Positions 29,311-38,077 are shown, counted from the first letter of the stretch. The stretch: DNA of 64,000 bases from Glaciecola amylolytica (GCA_003856375.1 CP034120.1:2790001-2854000); one strand, 5' to 3'. Notes: generated from the letters alone by a model not told the origin. Numbers and translations: made by a program.

Positions 29311-29346
29311 TTTTGCCTTTTACCTTTTCAATTTAAAGTACATTTG
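29311..29346 (+). promoter_or_regulatory. Bacteroidota-type promoter of the isomerase gene
   Basis: TTTTG at 29311-29315 and TACATTTG at 29339-29346 are separated by 23 bases and match the -33/-7 consensus. The ATG at 29366 follows 19 bases after the -7 box. Confidence 0.75.
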
Positions 29347-29365
29347 TAAAAAATTTATTAAAAAA

Positions 29366-29818
29366 ATGGAAGCAATCATTCGCACTGAAAAAGGAGATAT
29401 GCGTGTAAACTTGTACCAGGAGGATGCACCGAACACTGTAGCTAACTTTGCTAAGCTGGCAAAAGAAGGATTTTATGATGGTTTGACATTTCACCGTGTA
29501 TTACCAGATTTCGTGATTCAGGGAGGATGTCCTAATTCTCGTGAGGGAGCAAGCGGAACACCGGGAACTGGTGGACCTGGTTACAAAATTGATTGTGAAT
29601 TAACGGGAGACAATCAATTCCACGACCGCGGAGTTCTTTCAATGGCTCATGCAGGAAGAAATACAGGAGGTTCTCAGTTCTTTGTTTGTCACAGCAGAAA
29701 CAACACAGCACATTTGGATCGCAACCACACTTGTTTTGGAAAAGTAGTTGATGGTTTAGATGTAATCGATGATATCAGACAAGGAGACAGAATCCTTACA
29801 ATTGAAATTCAGGACTAA
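29366..29818 (+). CDS. Cyclophilin-type peptidylprolyl isomerase
   Basis: It is a 150-residue cyclophilin without signal peptide: [52 protein letters not shown] and [16 protein letters not shown] are all conserved. These contain the catalytic Arg of FHRV and the Gln/Phe of the active site. It catalyses cis-trans isomerisation of prolyl bonds in the cytoplasm. The open frame upstream to 29171 crosses the promoter and repeats, so ATG 29366 is the start. It ends at a strong bidirectional terminator. Confidence 0.95.
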   Translation: MEAIIRTEKGDMRVNLYQEDAPNTVANFAKLAKEGFYDGLTFHRVLPDFVIQGGCPNSREGASGTPGTGGPGYKIDCELTGDNQFHDRGVLSMAHAGRNTGGSQFFVCHSRNNTAHLDRNHTCFGKVVDGLDVIDDIRQGDRILTIEIQD

Positions 29819-29831
29819 GAAAAAAGTCAAT

Positions 29832-29865
29832 AAAAAAAGGGCGGAAAATTTTCCGCCCTTTTTTT
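29832..29865. terminator. Bidirectional terminator between convergent genes
   Basis: Seventeen bases (AAAAAAAGGGCGGAAAA) form a perfect self-complementary stem with the next seventeen, with A/T tracts on both flanks. It serves the isomerase (plus) and the DUF1573 gene (minus). Confidence 0.9.
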
Positions 29866-29882
29866 ATATCGTTTCGCAAATC

Positions 29883-30323
29883 TTAGTTTGCAGTTCCTGT
29901 TCCTTCCTGAGGCAATACTTTACCTGAAATTGTCAAAATGATCGGCTCAGTAGATGCGTTTGTTGTAACAGTAATTGTTTTTGTAAACTGTCCTACACGC
30001 TTCGTATCGTAATTCACAACAATTTTAGAAGACTTTCCTTTTGCAATCGGCTCAGTTGGTTTCTCTGCTGCAGTACAACCACAAGATGTCTGAACGTTTG
30101 TAATGATCAAAGGTGTTTTTCCGTTGTTTTTAAATTCAAAAACAAATGGTTCCTTTGAATCGTAAGGAATTTCCGCTCTTTCGATTTTCAACGTTTTAAA
30201 AGCAACCGGTGCTTTTACTTCCGTCTTAACTTCTTTTTTCGGACTTTCTTTTTTCTTCTCTGCTGTTTGCGCAAATGTTCCAAGTGAGATGAATGAAACT
30301 GCGAGTATTGCTATTGCTTTCAT
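29883..30323 (-). CDS. Secreted DUF1573 domain protein
   Basis: The start is ATG 30323 with signal peptide KAIAILAVSFISLGTFAQ; a longer frame reaches 30365. A Lys/Glu-rich linker (KKKESPKKEVKTEVKAPVA) follows. The DUF1573 Ig-like domain has FKNNGKTPLIITNVQTSCGC, where SCGC is the family's hallmark, and YDTKRVGQFTKTITVTTNA. DUF1573 proteins are small periplasmic or surface beta-sandwich proteins very common in Bacteroidota, of unknown role. Length 146. Confidence 0.9.
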   Translation of the reverse strand: MKAIAILAVSFISLGTFAQTAEKKKESPKKEVKTEVKAPVAFKTLKIERAEIPYDSKEPFVFEFKNNGKTPLIITNVQTSCGCTAAEKPTEPIAKGKSSKIVVNYDTKRVGQFTKTITVTTNASTEPIILTISGKVLPQEGTGTAN

Positions 30324-30488
30324 GTGTTTTAGTTTTAACTCTACAAGAATACGAACTCTTTTCATAATGGTTGTTTAATTAACAAAAAATTAGCCAAAAA
30401 ATGAAACAGACCAAAAATGAACGAGGGAAAAATGGATAATTGGAAAGTGAAAAATCCCCTTTAATGACCAACATTCGTAATTCAACAA

Positions 30489-31097
30489 TTAAAAATCCTT
30501 TGCCAGTTCCAATACCTCCAAAATAGAATCATAGGTATTGCTCCGGATCAGGTCCCATTCCGATTTTTCAATCCAAATCGCTTGTGTAATCGATTCTTCT
30601 TCCTGAGGCGTCACCTCCAGAGATCCTGAATAGTTCAAAGCATACCACCAATTCTTCTTGATGGTCAATTTTCCCATATACGAATAGGTATGGAAGGTGA
30701 TTCCGATTAAATGATCAATCGTTGGTCCCTGAATTCCGCATTCTTCCTCAATTTCGCGAATAGCAGCTTCCCAGGGTTGTTCATGTGCGTCGAGTTTTCC
30801 CTTTGGGATATCCCACATTCCATGTCGTTCAATAAATAAATACCGCAATTTGCTCTTTACTATGCCTCCCGCAGCATCCATAAACTCGTAGTTTTGGAAC
30901 ACCTGATTCAAAGCCATTTCAAAATCTTCATAAACCACTAGTAAACAGTAGTTTGAAGCCGAAAAATCAAATTGATCCAACAGCTTGGTCAAATCATTTT
31001 CGAGTGAATTATATACGAAATCATACTGCCTTAAAGGAAGCTCCTCGGAAGAATCCAAAAACTCTATAATCGAATTATCAATAAAAACTTTGTACAT
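30489..31097 (-). CDS. Nudix hydrolase
   Basis: The Nudix box G-x5-E-x7-REUxEExGU is complete in GKLDAHEQPWEAA followed by IREIEEECGI. It is preceded by YLFIERHGMWDIPKGK and an N-terminal domain of about 90 residues. Nudix enzymes hydrolyse nucleoside diphosphates linked to another group; the substrate is not predictable here. I take ATG 31097 (YKVFIDNSII, 202 residues); ATG 31106 is also possible and would overlap the divergent pyrE start. The open frame to 31325 lies antisense to pyrE and is not translated, I infer. Confidence 0.88.
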   Translation of the reverse strand: MYKVFIDNSIIEFLDSSEELPLRQYDFVYNSLENDLTKLLDQFDFSASNYCLLVVYEDFEMALNQVFQNYEFMDAAGGIVKSKLRYLFIERHGMWDIPKGKLDAHEQPWEAAIREIEEECGIQGPTIDHLIGITFHTYSYMGKLTIKKNWWYALNYSGSLEVTPQEEESITQAIWIEKSEWDLIRSNTYDSILEVLELAKDF

Positions 31098-31100
31098 TTG
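31093..31100 (+). promoter_or_regulatory. Possible -7 box very close to the pyrE start
   Basis: TACATTTG matches TAnnTTTG but ends only 4 bases before the pyrE ATG, and no -33 TTTG is placed correctly. If used, pyrE mRNA would be leaderless. Confidence 0.35.
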
Positions 31101-31104
31101 CACC

Positions 31105-31746
31105 ATGATTTTAAATAAAGATCGAGCACTAAAAGTAGCGGAATTTTTGCTACAAATTAAAGCAGTAAAGTTACAACCAAATTCTCCATTTACATGGGCT
31201 TCCGGTTGGAAATCGCCAATATATTGTGATAATAGAATCACACTTTCATTTCCGGCAATCAGAACGTATATCCGACAAGGATATGCAGATGCTATTCTGG
31301 AGCATTTCGGAAAACCGGATATCATCGCCGGTGTGGCTACAGGCGGAATCGCACAAGGAGCTTTGGTAGCTCAGGAACTTGGAATCCCTTTTGTTTATGT
31401 TCGCAGCTCAGCGAAAGGTCACGGTTTAGGAAATATGATCGAAGGACATTTCGAAAAAGGTCAGCGCGTAGTTGTGATCGAAGATTTAATTTCAACAGGA
31501 GGAAGCAGCTTACAGGCAGTTCAGGCTTTGAGAGAAGCAGGATTGGAAGTAAGAGGACTGGTGGCTATTTTCACATACGGATTTGATGTTTCCATCAAGA
31601 ATTTCGCAAACGCGGAATGTCCGTTTGTAACACTTACTGATTACGATCATTTGATTGATCAGGCTTTGAAATCGGATTATGTAACAATGGCCGATGTGAA
31701 CTCTCTGAGAGAATGGAAAATCAATCCTGATAACTGGAAAAACTAA
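31105..31746 (+). CDS. pyrE: Orotate phosphoribosyltransferase
   Basis: This 213-residue enzyme converts orotate and PRPP to OMP in pyrimidine synthesis. KSPIYCDNR (36-44), the GVATGGIAQGALVA substrate loop (76-89), RSSAKGHGLGNMIEG flexible loop (100-114) and PRPP motif VVVIEDLISTGGSS (122-135) are all present. ATG 31105 matches the family start; the frame extends further upstream but overlaps the Nudix gene head-on. It is followed after 3 bases by an SRPBCC-fold gene, likely co-transcribed. Confidence 0.96.
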   Translation: MILNKDRALKVAEFLLQIKAVKLQPNSPFTWASGWKSPIYCDNRITLSFPAIRTYIRQGYADAILEHFGKPDIIAGVATGGIAQGALVAQELGIPFVYVRSSAKGHGLGNMIEGHFEKGQRVVVIEDLISTGGSSLQAVQALREAGLEVRGLVAIFTYGFDVSIKNFANAECPFVTLTDYDHLIDQALKSDYVTMADVNSLREWKINPDNWKN

Positions 31747-31749
31747 GAC

Positions 31750-32151
31750 ATGCTATTAAAGACCGATTCTTCAGCTGTAAATGCTTCGGCACAGAAAGTG
31801 TTTGAATTTCTTTCAGATGCCAAAAATATCGAGCACTTGCTTCCAGCCGATAAAATCTCTGATTTTCAATCGGATGAAAAAGGCTGCTCGTTCAAAGCTC
31901 AGGGAGGAATCGTGATTCCTTTGATGTATGTTTCGAAAGAACCAAACACGAAAATCCACATGGAATCCGGTGATAAAGCTCCGTTTAGCTACACTTTATC
32001 CATCATTCTGAAAGAAACCGGAGAAAATACCTGCGAAGGGCACATTGAATTTGAAGCCAACATCAACATGTTCATGAAAATGATGGTGGAAAAACCTTTG
32101 ACCAGCCTGTTCGTTGTGATGACGAAAAATCTGCAGAAACAATTCGATTAA
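31750..32151 (+). CDS. SRPBCC-fold small protein
   Basis: It is a 133-residue protein with START/polyketide-cyclase-like features: SSAVNASAQKVFEFLSDAKN at the N-terminus (helix after first strand), alternating strands in the middle (TGENTCEGHIEFEANINMF) and a long C-terminal helix. It probably binds a hydrophobic ligand. The gene directly follows pyrE in many Bacteroidota-like layouts, but no functional link is known to me. Confidence 0.75.
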   Translation: MLLKTDSSAVNASAQKVFEFLSDAKNIEHLLPADKISDFQSDEKGCSFKAQGGIVIPLMYVSKEPNTKIHMESGDKAPFSYTLSIILKETGENTCEGHIEFEANINMFMKMMVEKPLTSLFVVMTKNLQKQFD

Positions 32152-32157
32152 AACAAA

Positions 32158-32187
32158 AAGACCGTTTCGACTTCGCTCAACGGTCTT
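32158..32187 (+). terminator. Hairpin after the pyrE unit
   Basis: AAGACCGTT pairs with AACGGTCTT across a 12-base loop TCGACTTCGCTC. The following run is AAGAAATACC rather than T-rich, so termination on plus may rely on the next hairpin. Confidence 0.5.
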
Positions 32188-32200
32188 AAGAAATACCATT

Positions 32201-32236
32201 AAAAAGCTGACCGAGCAGAGCTGAAGTCAGCTTTTT
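32201..32236 (+). terminator. Second hairpin terminator after the pyrE unit
   Basis: AAAAAGCTGAC pairs perfectly with GTCAGCTTTTT (11 bp, 14-base loop), followed by AATTTT. This is a good bidirectional terminator. Confidence 0.7.
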
Positions 32237-32274
32237 AATTTTATGAGTCCGGGAATTTAATTGATACATTATTG

Positions 32275-32394
32275 TTTCCTGCAGATCTCGCGAATTACGC
32301 AGATATTAAATAAGACCATAATCTGTGCTCACCTATGGTGAATCTGCGTGTTCAGCGGGCCATTAAAAAATCACCTGTATTTTCGTACAATACC
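32275..32394. repeat. Eroded dispersed intergenic repeat
   Basis: The spacer has CGCGAATTACGCAGAT and ATCTGTGCTCACCTATGGTG plus AATCTGCGTG, a wording of repeated CTGTG/CTGCG blocks that also shows as fragments near 27338. It has no coding potential. Confidence 0.4.
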
Positions 32395-33156
32395 TTATTT
32401 TAACAATTTCTCAGTAGCGTAATTCGCTTCGAAATTCAATTCCTGATTGTGATAAACAGTCACCACACCTTCTTTTTCCACTAAAATATTCCCGATTTGG
32501 TCCACCCCACGGATAATTCCCTGAAAAGGAACCGGATCCTGTCGTTCTTCCAGCGTAATGACTTCATCTTTCTTCCAAAGGAAAGACTCGTATTGTTTTT
32601 TCAGAAGCTCAAAGTCGGATTGCAGTAAAGTGGTATAAAATCCGTTCATGCTGTTCGATAACAGATCCAGAATGGTCCATACTTCGGGCGATTTTCCTGC
32701 AATTTCACTCAAAGAAGTTGCGTACGCCACACTTTGGATCGGTGAAACATTCACCCCGATTCCGACAATTGCCCCTTCTACTCTTCCGTTTTTCCAGTTG
32801 GTTTCAATCAATATCCCTCCGATCTTTTGACTATCGATGAAAATATCGTTCGGCCATTTGATCGAAACACTCCGTTTTGTGAACGATTGAATCATCTCTC
32901 TCACAGCAAGCGCAACGGCCATATTGAGATAACACAAGTGGTCGACTGACAAAAAATCAGTTTTTAGAAAATAGGTCCCCGTAAACTGTTTTGAGCCTAC
33001 TGAGTGCCAATTGCGCCCTCTTTGACCTCTTCCTGCGGTTTGATGCTCTGCCAAAATTACAGTCCCATGTGCCAATTTCCCCTCTGAAAGCAGCTTGGCA
33101 GCATAATTGTTGGTAGAGTCAACCTCATGCAATTGGATAATTTGTTGACCAATCAT
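32395..33156 (-). CDS. birA: Biotin-[acetyl-CoA-carboxylase] ligase
   Basis: It is a 253-residue biotin protein ligase without N-terminal DNA-binding domain. HEVDSTNNYA, the biotin loop GRGQRGRNWHS (about 50-60), the KWPNDIFIDSQKIGGILIE block (about 107-125) and GIGVNV are conserved. It activates biotin with ATP and attaches it to the carboxylase carrier protein. Lacking the HTH it cannot be a repressor like E. coli BirA. It is divergent from rsfS. Confidence 0.95.
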   Translation of the reverse strand: MIGQQIIQLHEVDSTNNYAAKLLSEGKLAHGTVILAEHQTAGRGQRGRNWHSVGSKQFTGTYFLKTDFLSVDHLCYLNMAVALAVREMIQSFTKRSVSIKWPNDIFIDSQKIGGILIETNWKNGRVEGAIVGIGVNVSPIQSVAYATSLSEIAGKSPEVWTILDLLSNSMNGFYTTLLQSDFELLKKQYESFLWKKDEVITLEERQDPVPFQGIIRGVDQIGNILVEKEGVVTVYHNQELNFEANYATEKLLK

Positions 33157-33212
33157 GTTTTATTAACAAGTATTTGCATTTAACAATCACACAAATCAAG
33201 CTAATAAATGCT

Positions 33213-33220
33213 TAGATTTG
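33213..33220 (+). promoter_or_regulatory. -7 element of the rsfS operon
   Basis: TAGATTTG is a perfect TAnnTTTG. It lies inside the open frame extending to ATG 33208, so translation must start later, at ATG 33238, 17 bases after the box. Confidence 0.55.
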
Positions 33221-33237
33221 TACTTACAAATTTACGA

Positions 33238-33615
33238 ATGTATAAATTAAAAAAAGACATAGATTCTAAAGTACTCTGCGACGCGATCGTCGAAGGTATG
33301 CAAGAAAACAAAGCGAGAGACATCGTTGTACTTGACCTACGAAACATTTCAAATGCAGTTACAGACTTTTTTGTAATCTGTTCGGGAGAATCGAATGTTC
33401 AGGTAGATGGTATCGCATCAACAGTTACACGTCACACACGAAAAGAATTGCAGGAAAAACCATGGCATCAGGAGGGAAAAAACTCTTCTGAATGGGTTTT
33501 ATTGGATTACGTAAGTGTTGTAGCGCACATTTTTTACAAAGATGCACGACATTTTTATGAATTAGAAGATTTATGGTCTGACGCGCTTCGGACCGATGTT
33601 CCTAATTTGCAATAA
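33238..33615 (+). CDS. rsfS: Ribosomal silencing factor RsfS
   Basis: The 125 residues match the RsfS/Iojap family: IVVLDLRNISNAVTDFFVICSGES, VDGIASTVTRHTRKEL, and EWVLLDYVSVVAHIF with FYELEDLWSD at the end. RsfS binds ribosomal protein uL14 and blocks subunit joining during starvation. Start at ATG 33238 is set by the promoter position. It is nine bases upstream of ftsH, so rsfS-ftsH are co-transcribed, a common Bacteroidota arrangement. Confidence 0.95.
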   Translation: MYKLKKDIDSKVLCDAIVEGMQENKARDIVVLDLRNISNAVTDFFVICSGESNVQVDGIASTVTRHTRKELQEKPWHQEGKNSSEWVLLDYVSVVAHIFYKDARHFYELEDLWSDALRTDVPNLQ

Positions 33616-33624
33616 CTCTATTTT

Positions 33625-35730
33625 ATGGCTGAAAATAACAACTCAAACAAACCGAAAAGGAATCCTTATGCGATTTACTGGATTTATGCCGTAATCGTAC
33701 TTGGGATTATTGTTGCCGCATATTACAACGGTTCTTCAGACACACCTTTACGTAACATCAACACTTTCTATACACTGGCAGATTCAAGTATGATCGCCGA
33801 TGCACGGATTGTAAACTACAAACGCGTAGATTTCAAACTGAACGAAGAAGGAGTAAAATTTGTAAAAGCAAATCCGAAAGGGGAATTCAAGTACATCAAA
33901 GCAGCTTTGGAGAAAAAACGCAACGCGATTTCTCAAAGAGGTTCTCCCGCATTCTCCATTGATATTGTGGATGCAGGTAATTTCGAAACAAAACTGGATC
34001 AAATCAACGAACGCTTAACTGCGAAAGGAAAAGCTGCACTTTCTGCACCTCCTGTTGAAGAAGTAAATTACTTCAGTTCTATCATCGGATTCTTGTTGCC
34101 GATCTTAATCATTGTCCTGATCTGGGTATTCGTTATGAGACGAATGTCAGGCGGCGGCGGTGGAGGCGGCGGACAAATTTTCAACATCGGAAAATCCCGC
34201 GCTCAGGTGTATGAAAAAGGAAAATCTACCAATGTTACCTTCAAGGATGTAGCAGGATTGGAAGGTGCGAAAGAAGAAATTCAGGAAATCGTTGAGTTTT
34301 TGAAACAACCGCAGCGCTATACCGAACTTGGAGCAAAAATCCCGAAAGGAGCTTTATTGGTAGGACCTCCAGGAACCGGTAAAACCTTACTTGCGAAAGC
34401 AGTGGCAGGTGAAGCAAAAGTTCCGTTCTTCTCACTTTCCGGATCGGATTTCGTGGAAATGTTTGTAGGAGTAGGAGCATCACGTGTACGTGACTTATTC
34501 CGTCAGGCAAAAGAAAAAGCACCTGCAATCATCTTCATTGATGAAATTGATGCAATCGGTCGTGCAAGAGGTAAAAACAATGGTTTCAACTCTAACGACG
34601 AGCGCGAAAACACCCTGAACCAGTTATTAACTGAAATGGATGGTTTCGGAACAAACTCCGGTGTAATCATTCTGGCGGCTACAAACCGTGCAGATGTACT
34701 GGATTCAGCTTTGATGCGTGCAGGTCGTTTTGACCGTCAGATTTATGTTGACATGCCGGATTTGAATGAGCGTAAGGAAATCTTCCAGGTTCACTTGAAG
34801 CCTTTGAAGCTTGACAAGAACATGGATGTTGACTTCTTAAGTAAACAAACTCCGGGATTCTCCGGTGCTGATATCGCAAACTTATGTAACGAAGCAGCCT
34901 TGATTGCTGCACGTAAAAACAAAAAGTTTGTCGAAAAACAAGATTTCCTGGATGCCGTTGACCGAATCATCGGTGGTTTGGAAAAGAAAAACAAGATCAT
35001 TACAAAAGACGAGAAACGCGCTATCGCATTCCACGAAGCAGGCCATGCTACGGCATCCTGGTTGTTGGAACATGCACATCCGCTGGTAAAAGTGACGATC
35101 GTTCCTCGCGGACGTTCTTTGGGAGCTGCATGGTATCTTCCGGAAGAACGCCAGATCACAACTACAGAACAAATCCTGGATGATATGTGTTCTGCTTTGG
35201 GTGGACGTGCTGCGGAGCAATTGATGTTCGGAAAAATCTCTACAGGCGCTCTAAGTGATTTGGAGAAAGTAACCAAGCAAGCTTACGCAATGGTTTCCAT
35301 TTACGGTTTGAACGAACGTGTCGGAAATATTTCTTACTACGATTCTCAGGGAAGAGATGCCTTTACAAAACCTTATTCCGAAGATACAGCTCGTATCATT
35401 GACGAAGAAGCTAGTAAACTGATCGAAACACAATATCAGCGTGCATTGCAGATTCTTGGTGAAAACAAGGATAAACTGACCGCTCTGGCAAACAAATTGT
35501 TGGAAAAAGAAGTCATTTTCAAAGAAGATTTGGAAGAGATTTTCGGAAAACGTTTGTGGAATTCGGAAGAAGAAGTAAATGTAGCGATCAACACTCCTCC
35601 AAGCGAAGATTCAACAACAAGCTTTGTTGCAGAGGACGAAATTAAAAATGACGACGCTACTGATTCGACTATGATCAATCCGACAATCGAACCGTTGGAC
35701 AACAATAGCACGAAGAATTCAGAAGAGTAA
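33625..35730 (+). CDS. ftsH: ATP-dependent zinc metalloprotease FtsH
   Basis: It is a 701-residue membrane AAA+ protease. Transmembrane helices at about 15-32 and 153-172 flank a periplasmic domain. A Gly run (GGGGGGGG at 176-183) links to the AAA module with Walker A GPPGTGKT (247-254), Walker [10 protein letters not shown] (302-310) and the second region of homology [18 protein letters not shown]. The zinc site is HEAGH at 470-474. The tail beyond 640 is acidic and Ser/Thr/Asn-rich. FtsH degrades unneeded membrane and cytosolic proteins as a hexamer. A terminator lies just after. Confidence 0.97.
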   Translation: MAENNNSNKPKRNPYAIYWIYAVIVLGIIVAAYYNGSSDTPLRNINTFYTLADSSMIADARIVNYKRVDFKLNEEGVKFVKANPKGEFKYIKAALEKKRNAISQRGSPAFSIDIVDAGNFETKLDQINERLTAKGKAALSAPPVEEVNYFSSIIGFLLPILIIVLIWVFVMRRMSGGGGGGGGQIFNIGKSRAQVYEKGKSTNVTFKDVAGLEGAKEEIQEIVEFLKQPQRYTELGAKIPKGALLVGPPGTGKTLLAKAVAGEAKVPFFSLSGSDFVEMFVGVGASRVRDLFRQAKEKAPAIIFIDEIDAIGRARGKNNGFNSNDERENTLNQLLTEMDGFGTNSGVIILAATNRADVLDSALMRAGRFDRQIYVDMPDLNERKEIFQVHLKPLKLDKNMDVDFLSKQTPGFSGADIANLCNEAALIAARKNKKFVEKQDFLDAVDRIIGGLEKKNKIITKDEKRAIAFHEAGHATASWLLEHAHPLVKVTIVPRGRSLGAAWYLPEERQITTTEQILDDMCSALGGRAAEQLMFGKISTGALSDLEKVTKQAYAMVSIYGLNERVGNISYYDSQGRDAFTKPYSEDTARIIDEEASKLIETQYQRALQILGENKDKLTALANKLLEKEVIFKEDLEEIFGKRLWNSEEEVNVAINTPPSEDSTTSFVAEDEIKNDDATDSTMINPTIEPLDNNSTKNSEE

Positions 35731-35744
35731 ATAACCTTTTAATA

Positions 35745-35784
35745 ACCCCGAAGTAGAATACATTTACTTCGGGGTATTTTTTTT
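35745..35784 (+). terminator. Terminator after ftsH, abutting the cdsA start
   Basis: ACCCCGAAGTA (35745-35755) pairs with TACTTCGGGGT (35765-35775), followed by ATTTTTTTT. Its T-run ends one base before the G preceding the cdsA ATG at 35786. Confidence 0.88.
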
Positions 35785-35785
35785 G

Positions 35786-36667
35786 ATGAAAGATGTATTG
35801 ATACGCTCCGTTTTCGGGGCTTTGTTTTTGATGGTGGTTTTTACGCCATTTGTATATGATGTCAGAAACGATGCCAATCTGATGAATTTGGTTTTCTACA
35901 CATTTACCATGTTGGGAACCCACGAATTGTTTGAAATGAGTAAAAAAAGTTCGTTTCAGAACAATCTGAAATTACCGGCTTTGCTGATGATAACAACCTT
36001 GTTTCTTCCTCTCTTGCTGCAAACCCTTTCACACTTTTATCCTGCTATCAATAACACCTTCTGGCATTTAATTATCGAATCGCCGCTTTTGTTAATCCTG
36101 TGGGGAATTCTGATCATTACCATTCTCGTATTCTGTTACTGGATCTTTAAAAAGGAGAAAATTGACTTCGTTTTCAAAAACACCTTTATTTTCAACTTCT
36201 TCTACCCTGTTTTGCCCATGTGGATTCTGGCAATGGCCTACACGTTGACGAATAACTTCGATAAGCAGATGCTACTAATCGTGCTCCTGCCGATTTATCT
36301 GAATGACACATTGGCTTATGTTTCAGGTCGTATTTTCGGGAAGAATCCGCTTTTGCCAAGTGTTTCACCAAAAAAAACATGGGAAGGCTTCTTCGGAGGT
36401 TTAATCGGAGCAGCAGCGGTGATGCTTGCAATCTTGTATTTCGTTGGTTCTTTCAACACGTTAAATGCCATTGCGATTGCCGGAGTTTCTGTTTTGGCAA
36501 GTATTTTGGCCACGTTGGGTGACCTGTTTGAAAGCAAATTGAAACGTTCTATTGATATCAAAGATTCGGGAAATATTCTTCCCGGCCATGGAGGAATTCT
36601 AGACAGAATTGACGCGATGCTTTTCGTAGCTCCCGTTTTATATGTACTTTTGGCGCTCATTAGTTAA
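35786..36667 (+). CDS. cdsA: Phosphatidate cytidylyltransferase
   Basis: The 293-residue integral membrane enzyme makes CDP-diacylglycerol from phosphatidate and CTP. The signature is at the C-terminus: VSPKKTWEGFFGGLIGA and LGDLFESKLKRSIDIKDSG, then LPGHGGILDRIDAM. About seven to eight hydrophobic helices precede it. ATG 35786 follows the ftsH terminator by almost nothing, so its transcript starts within or near that hairpin or arises by readthrough. It is 9 bases upstream of psd, with which it forms a phospholipid unit. Confidence 0.95.
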   Translation: MKDVLIRSVFGALFLMVVFTPFVYDVRNDANLMNLVFYTFTMLGTHELFEMSKKSSFQNNLKLPALLMITTLFLPLLLQTLSHFYPAINNTFWHLIIESPLLLILWGILIITILVFCYWIFKKEKIDFVFKNTFIFNFFYPVLPMWILAMAYTLTNNFDKQMLLIVLLPIYLNDTLAYVSGRIFGKNPLLPSVSPKKTWEGFFGGLIGAAAVMLAILYFVGSFNTLNAIAIAGVSVLASILATLGDLFESKLKRSIDIKDSGNILPGHGGILDRIDAMLFVAPVLYVLLALIS

Positions 36668-36676
36668 CGAAAAAAC

Positions 36677-37339
36677 ATGACACTTCACAGAGAAGGAACA
36701 ACTACCATTATTATTGCAGTCATTATTCTTGGATTGATTCAATGGGGAAATTACTGGCTGTATACAAAAACAGATTGGCTTTGGTTATTTTTGTTATTGT
36801 CTGCCGGAGCATTGGTAATGCTTTATTTGGTCGTTCAATTTTTCAGAATTCCGAAACGTACTTTTTCTTTCACAGACTCCGATATTTTATGTCCTGCTGA
36901 CGGAAAAGTTGTTGTCATCGAAGAAGTAGAAGAAACAGAATATTTCAAAGACAGACGCATTCAGGTTTCGATCTTCATGTCTCCTTTAAACGTTCACGCA
37001 AATTACTTTCCGATCAGCGGAATCGTGAAATACGTAAAATACCACAAAGGTTTGTTTTTGGTTGCATGGCATCCAAAAAGTTCAACAGATAATGAAAGAA
37101 GTACGGTGGTGGTTCAACACTCTTCCGGTCAGGAAGTATTGTTTCGCCAGATTGCCGGAGCTGTGGCAAGACGTATTTGTTATTATGCAAAAGAAGGGCA
37201 GACTGCAGAAACCGGTAAGGAATTCGGATTCATCAAATTTGGTTCGCGTGTAGACGTGTTTTTACCGCTTGGCACGAAATTAGATGTTAAAATTGATCAA
37301 GATGTGAAGGCTAAGCTGACGAAGCTTGGTTCATTCTAA
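36677..37339 (+). CDS. psd: Phosphatidylserine decarboxylase, short PSD-A type
   Basis: The 220-residue proenzyme has two N-terminal hydrophobic helices (about 8-28 and 34-54), PADGKVV (73-79), MSPLNVHANYFPISG (101-115) with the conserved His, and the self-cleavage site FGSRVDVFLP with G189-S190. Cleavage makes the pyruvoyl group from S190. It converts phosphatidylserine to phosphatidylethanolamine. It follows cdsA in an operon; pssA is not here. Confidence 0.94.
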   Translation: MTLHREGTTTIIIAVIILGLIQWGNYWLYTKTDWLWLFLLLSAGALVMLYLVVQFFRIPKRTFSFTDSDILCPADGKVVVIEEVEETEYFKDRRIQVSIFMSPLNVHANYFPISGIVKYVKYHKGLFLVAWHPKSSTDNERSTVVVQHSSGQEVLFRQIAGAVARRICYYAKEGQTAETGKEFGFIKFGSRVDVFLPLGTKLDVKIDQDVKAKLTKLGSF

Positions 37340-37378
37340 ATATTAATTGTATTTTTATTGAAATTAAAACATTGAATC

Positions 37379-37579
37379 ATGAAAAAAGCATTTGTTGCAT
37401 TAACTTTATTGATGTTCGTAGGTTCCGTAAGCGCTGCTTACGCTGCTTCAAATAATAGCACTGCAGTTTCTATCGTTAAACATGACGATAAAAAAGGTAA
37501 GAAAAAGAAAAGCAAAAAAGGTTCTTCTTGCGCTGGTGAGAAATCCGGAGGTTCTTGCTGCCAAAAGAAAGCTGCATAA
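37379..37579 (+). CDS. Small exported Lys- and Cys-rich peptide, unknown
   Basis: The 66-residue protein has a clear signal peptide (KKAFVALTLLMFVGSVSAAYA). A 20-residue spacer, a basic run (DDKKGKKKKSKKGSS) and a C-terminal CAGEKSGGSCCQKKAA with three cysteines follow. The mature part is under 45 residues. It has its own strong terminator and good Bacteroidota-like upstream AT-rich sequence, so it looks like a real gene. Metal binding or membrane/nucleic acid contact is possible, but this is only composition-based inference. Confidence 0.75.
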   Translation: MKKAFVALTLLMFVGSVSAAYAASNNSTAVSIVKHDDKKGKKKKSKKGSSCAGEKSGGSCCQKKAA

Positions 37580-37589
37580 GATATTAAAC

Positions 37590-37632
37590 AAAAAAGAAGG
37601 GGGCGAAAAATTTTTCGCCCCTTCTTTTTTTA
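37590..37632. terminator. Strong bidirectional terminator
   Basis: A 19-20 bp stem (AAAAGAAGGGGGCG and CGCCCCTTCTTTT with one bulged G, plus AAAAA/TTTTT) sits between the small peptide gene and the convergent DUF2147 gene. Confidence 0.9.
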
Positions 37633-37645
37633 TATCCATTCGATT

Positions 37646-38077
37646 CTAATCTGTACTCTTCACCCAGGTTTGCGTTCTGTAAAACGGTCCTACATATCCG
37701 CGAACATGCAGCTTATTGAAATCATCACGATCGATCCAAATTGAACAATTGTAAACTTTGCCGTTTTCAGGATCAAGGATTGTTCCGTCTTCCCATTCTC
37801 CGCCATCCCATTTCAATCCGCGAACGATTTGCAAACCAACCAAAGGCTGATCTTTTCTGTCGTCCGTGCATTTTTTACATTTCGGATTATCTTCTCTTCC
37901 CTCTCGCGGATACAAAAAAATGACTTTACCATACAGCTTGTCATCCTTCTTATAAAGTTCAACTTTAGATTTCTTCTTTCCTGTTTTATCATCAATTGTC
38001 ACCCAGGTTCCGATACAAGTTTGGGCTTTCGCAGCAATAAAAAACAAGAGAAATAACGATGTGGTTATCCATTTCAT
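37646..38077 (-). CDS. Secreted DUF2147 protein
   Basis: The start is ATG 38077 with signal peptide KWITTSLFLLFFIAAKAQ; 143 residues. The DUF2147 beta-barrel pattern shows in IGTWVTIDDKTGKKKSKVELY, GLKWDGGEWEDGTILDPENG and LHVRGYVGPFYRTQTW. Members are small secreted lipocalin-like proteins that may bind ligands; function is not established. There is a CxxC (KCKKC) in the middle. An in-frame ATG at 38104 is less likely. Confidence 0.9.
   Translation of the reverse strand: MKWITTSLFLLFFIAAKAQTCIGTWVTIDDKTGKKKSKVELYKKDDKLYGKVIFLYPREGREDNPKCKKCTDDRKDQPLVGLQIVRGLKWDGGEWEDGTILDPENGKVYNCSIWIDRDDFNKLHVRGYVGPFYRTQTWVKSTD

Noticed and set aside
31107-31325. N-terminal extension of the Nudix protein
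   Set aside because: It is antisense to conserved pyrE coding sequence and has no Nudix-family features.
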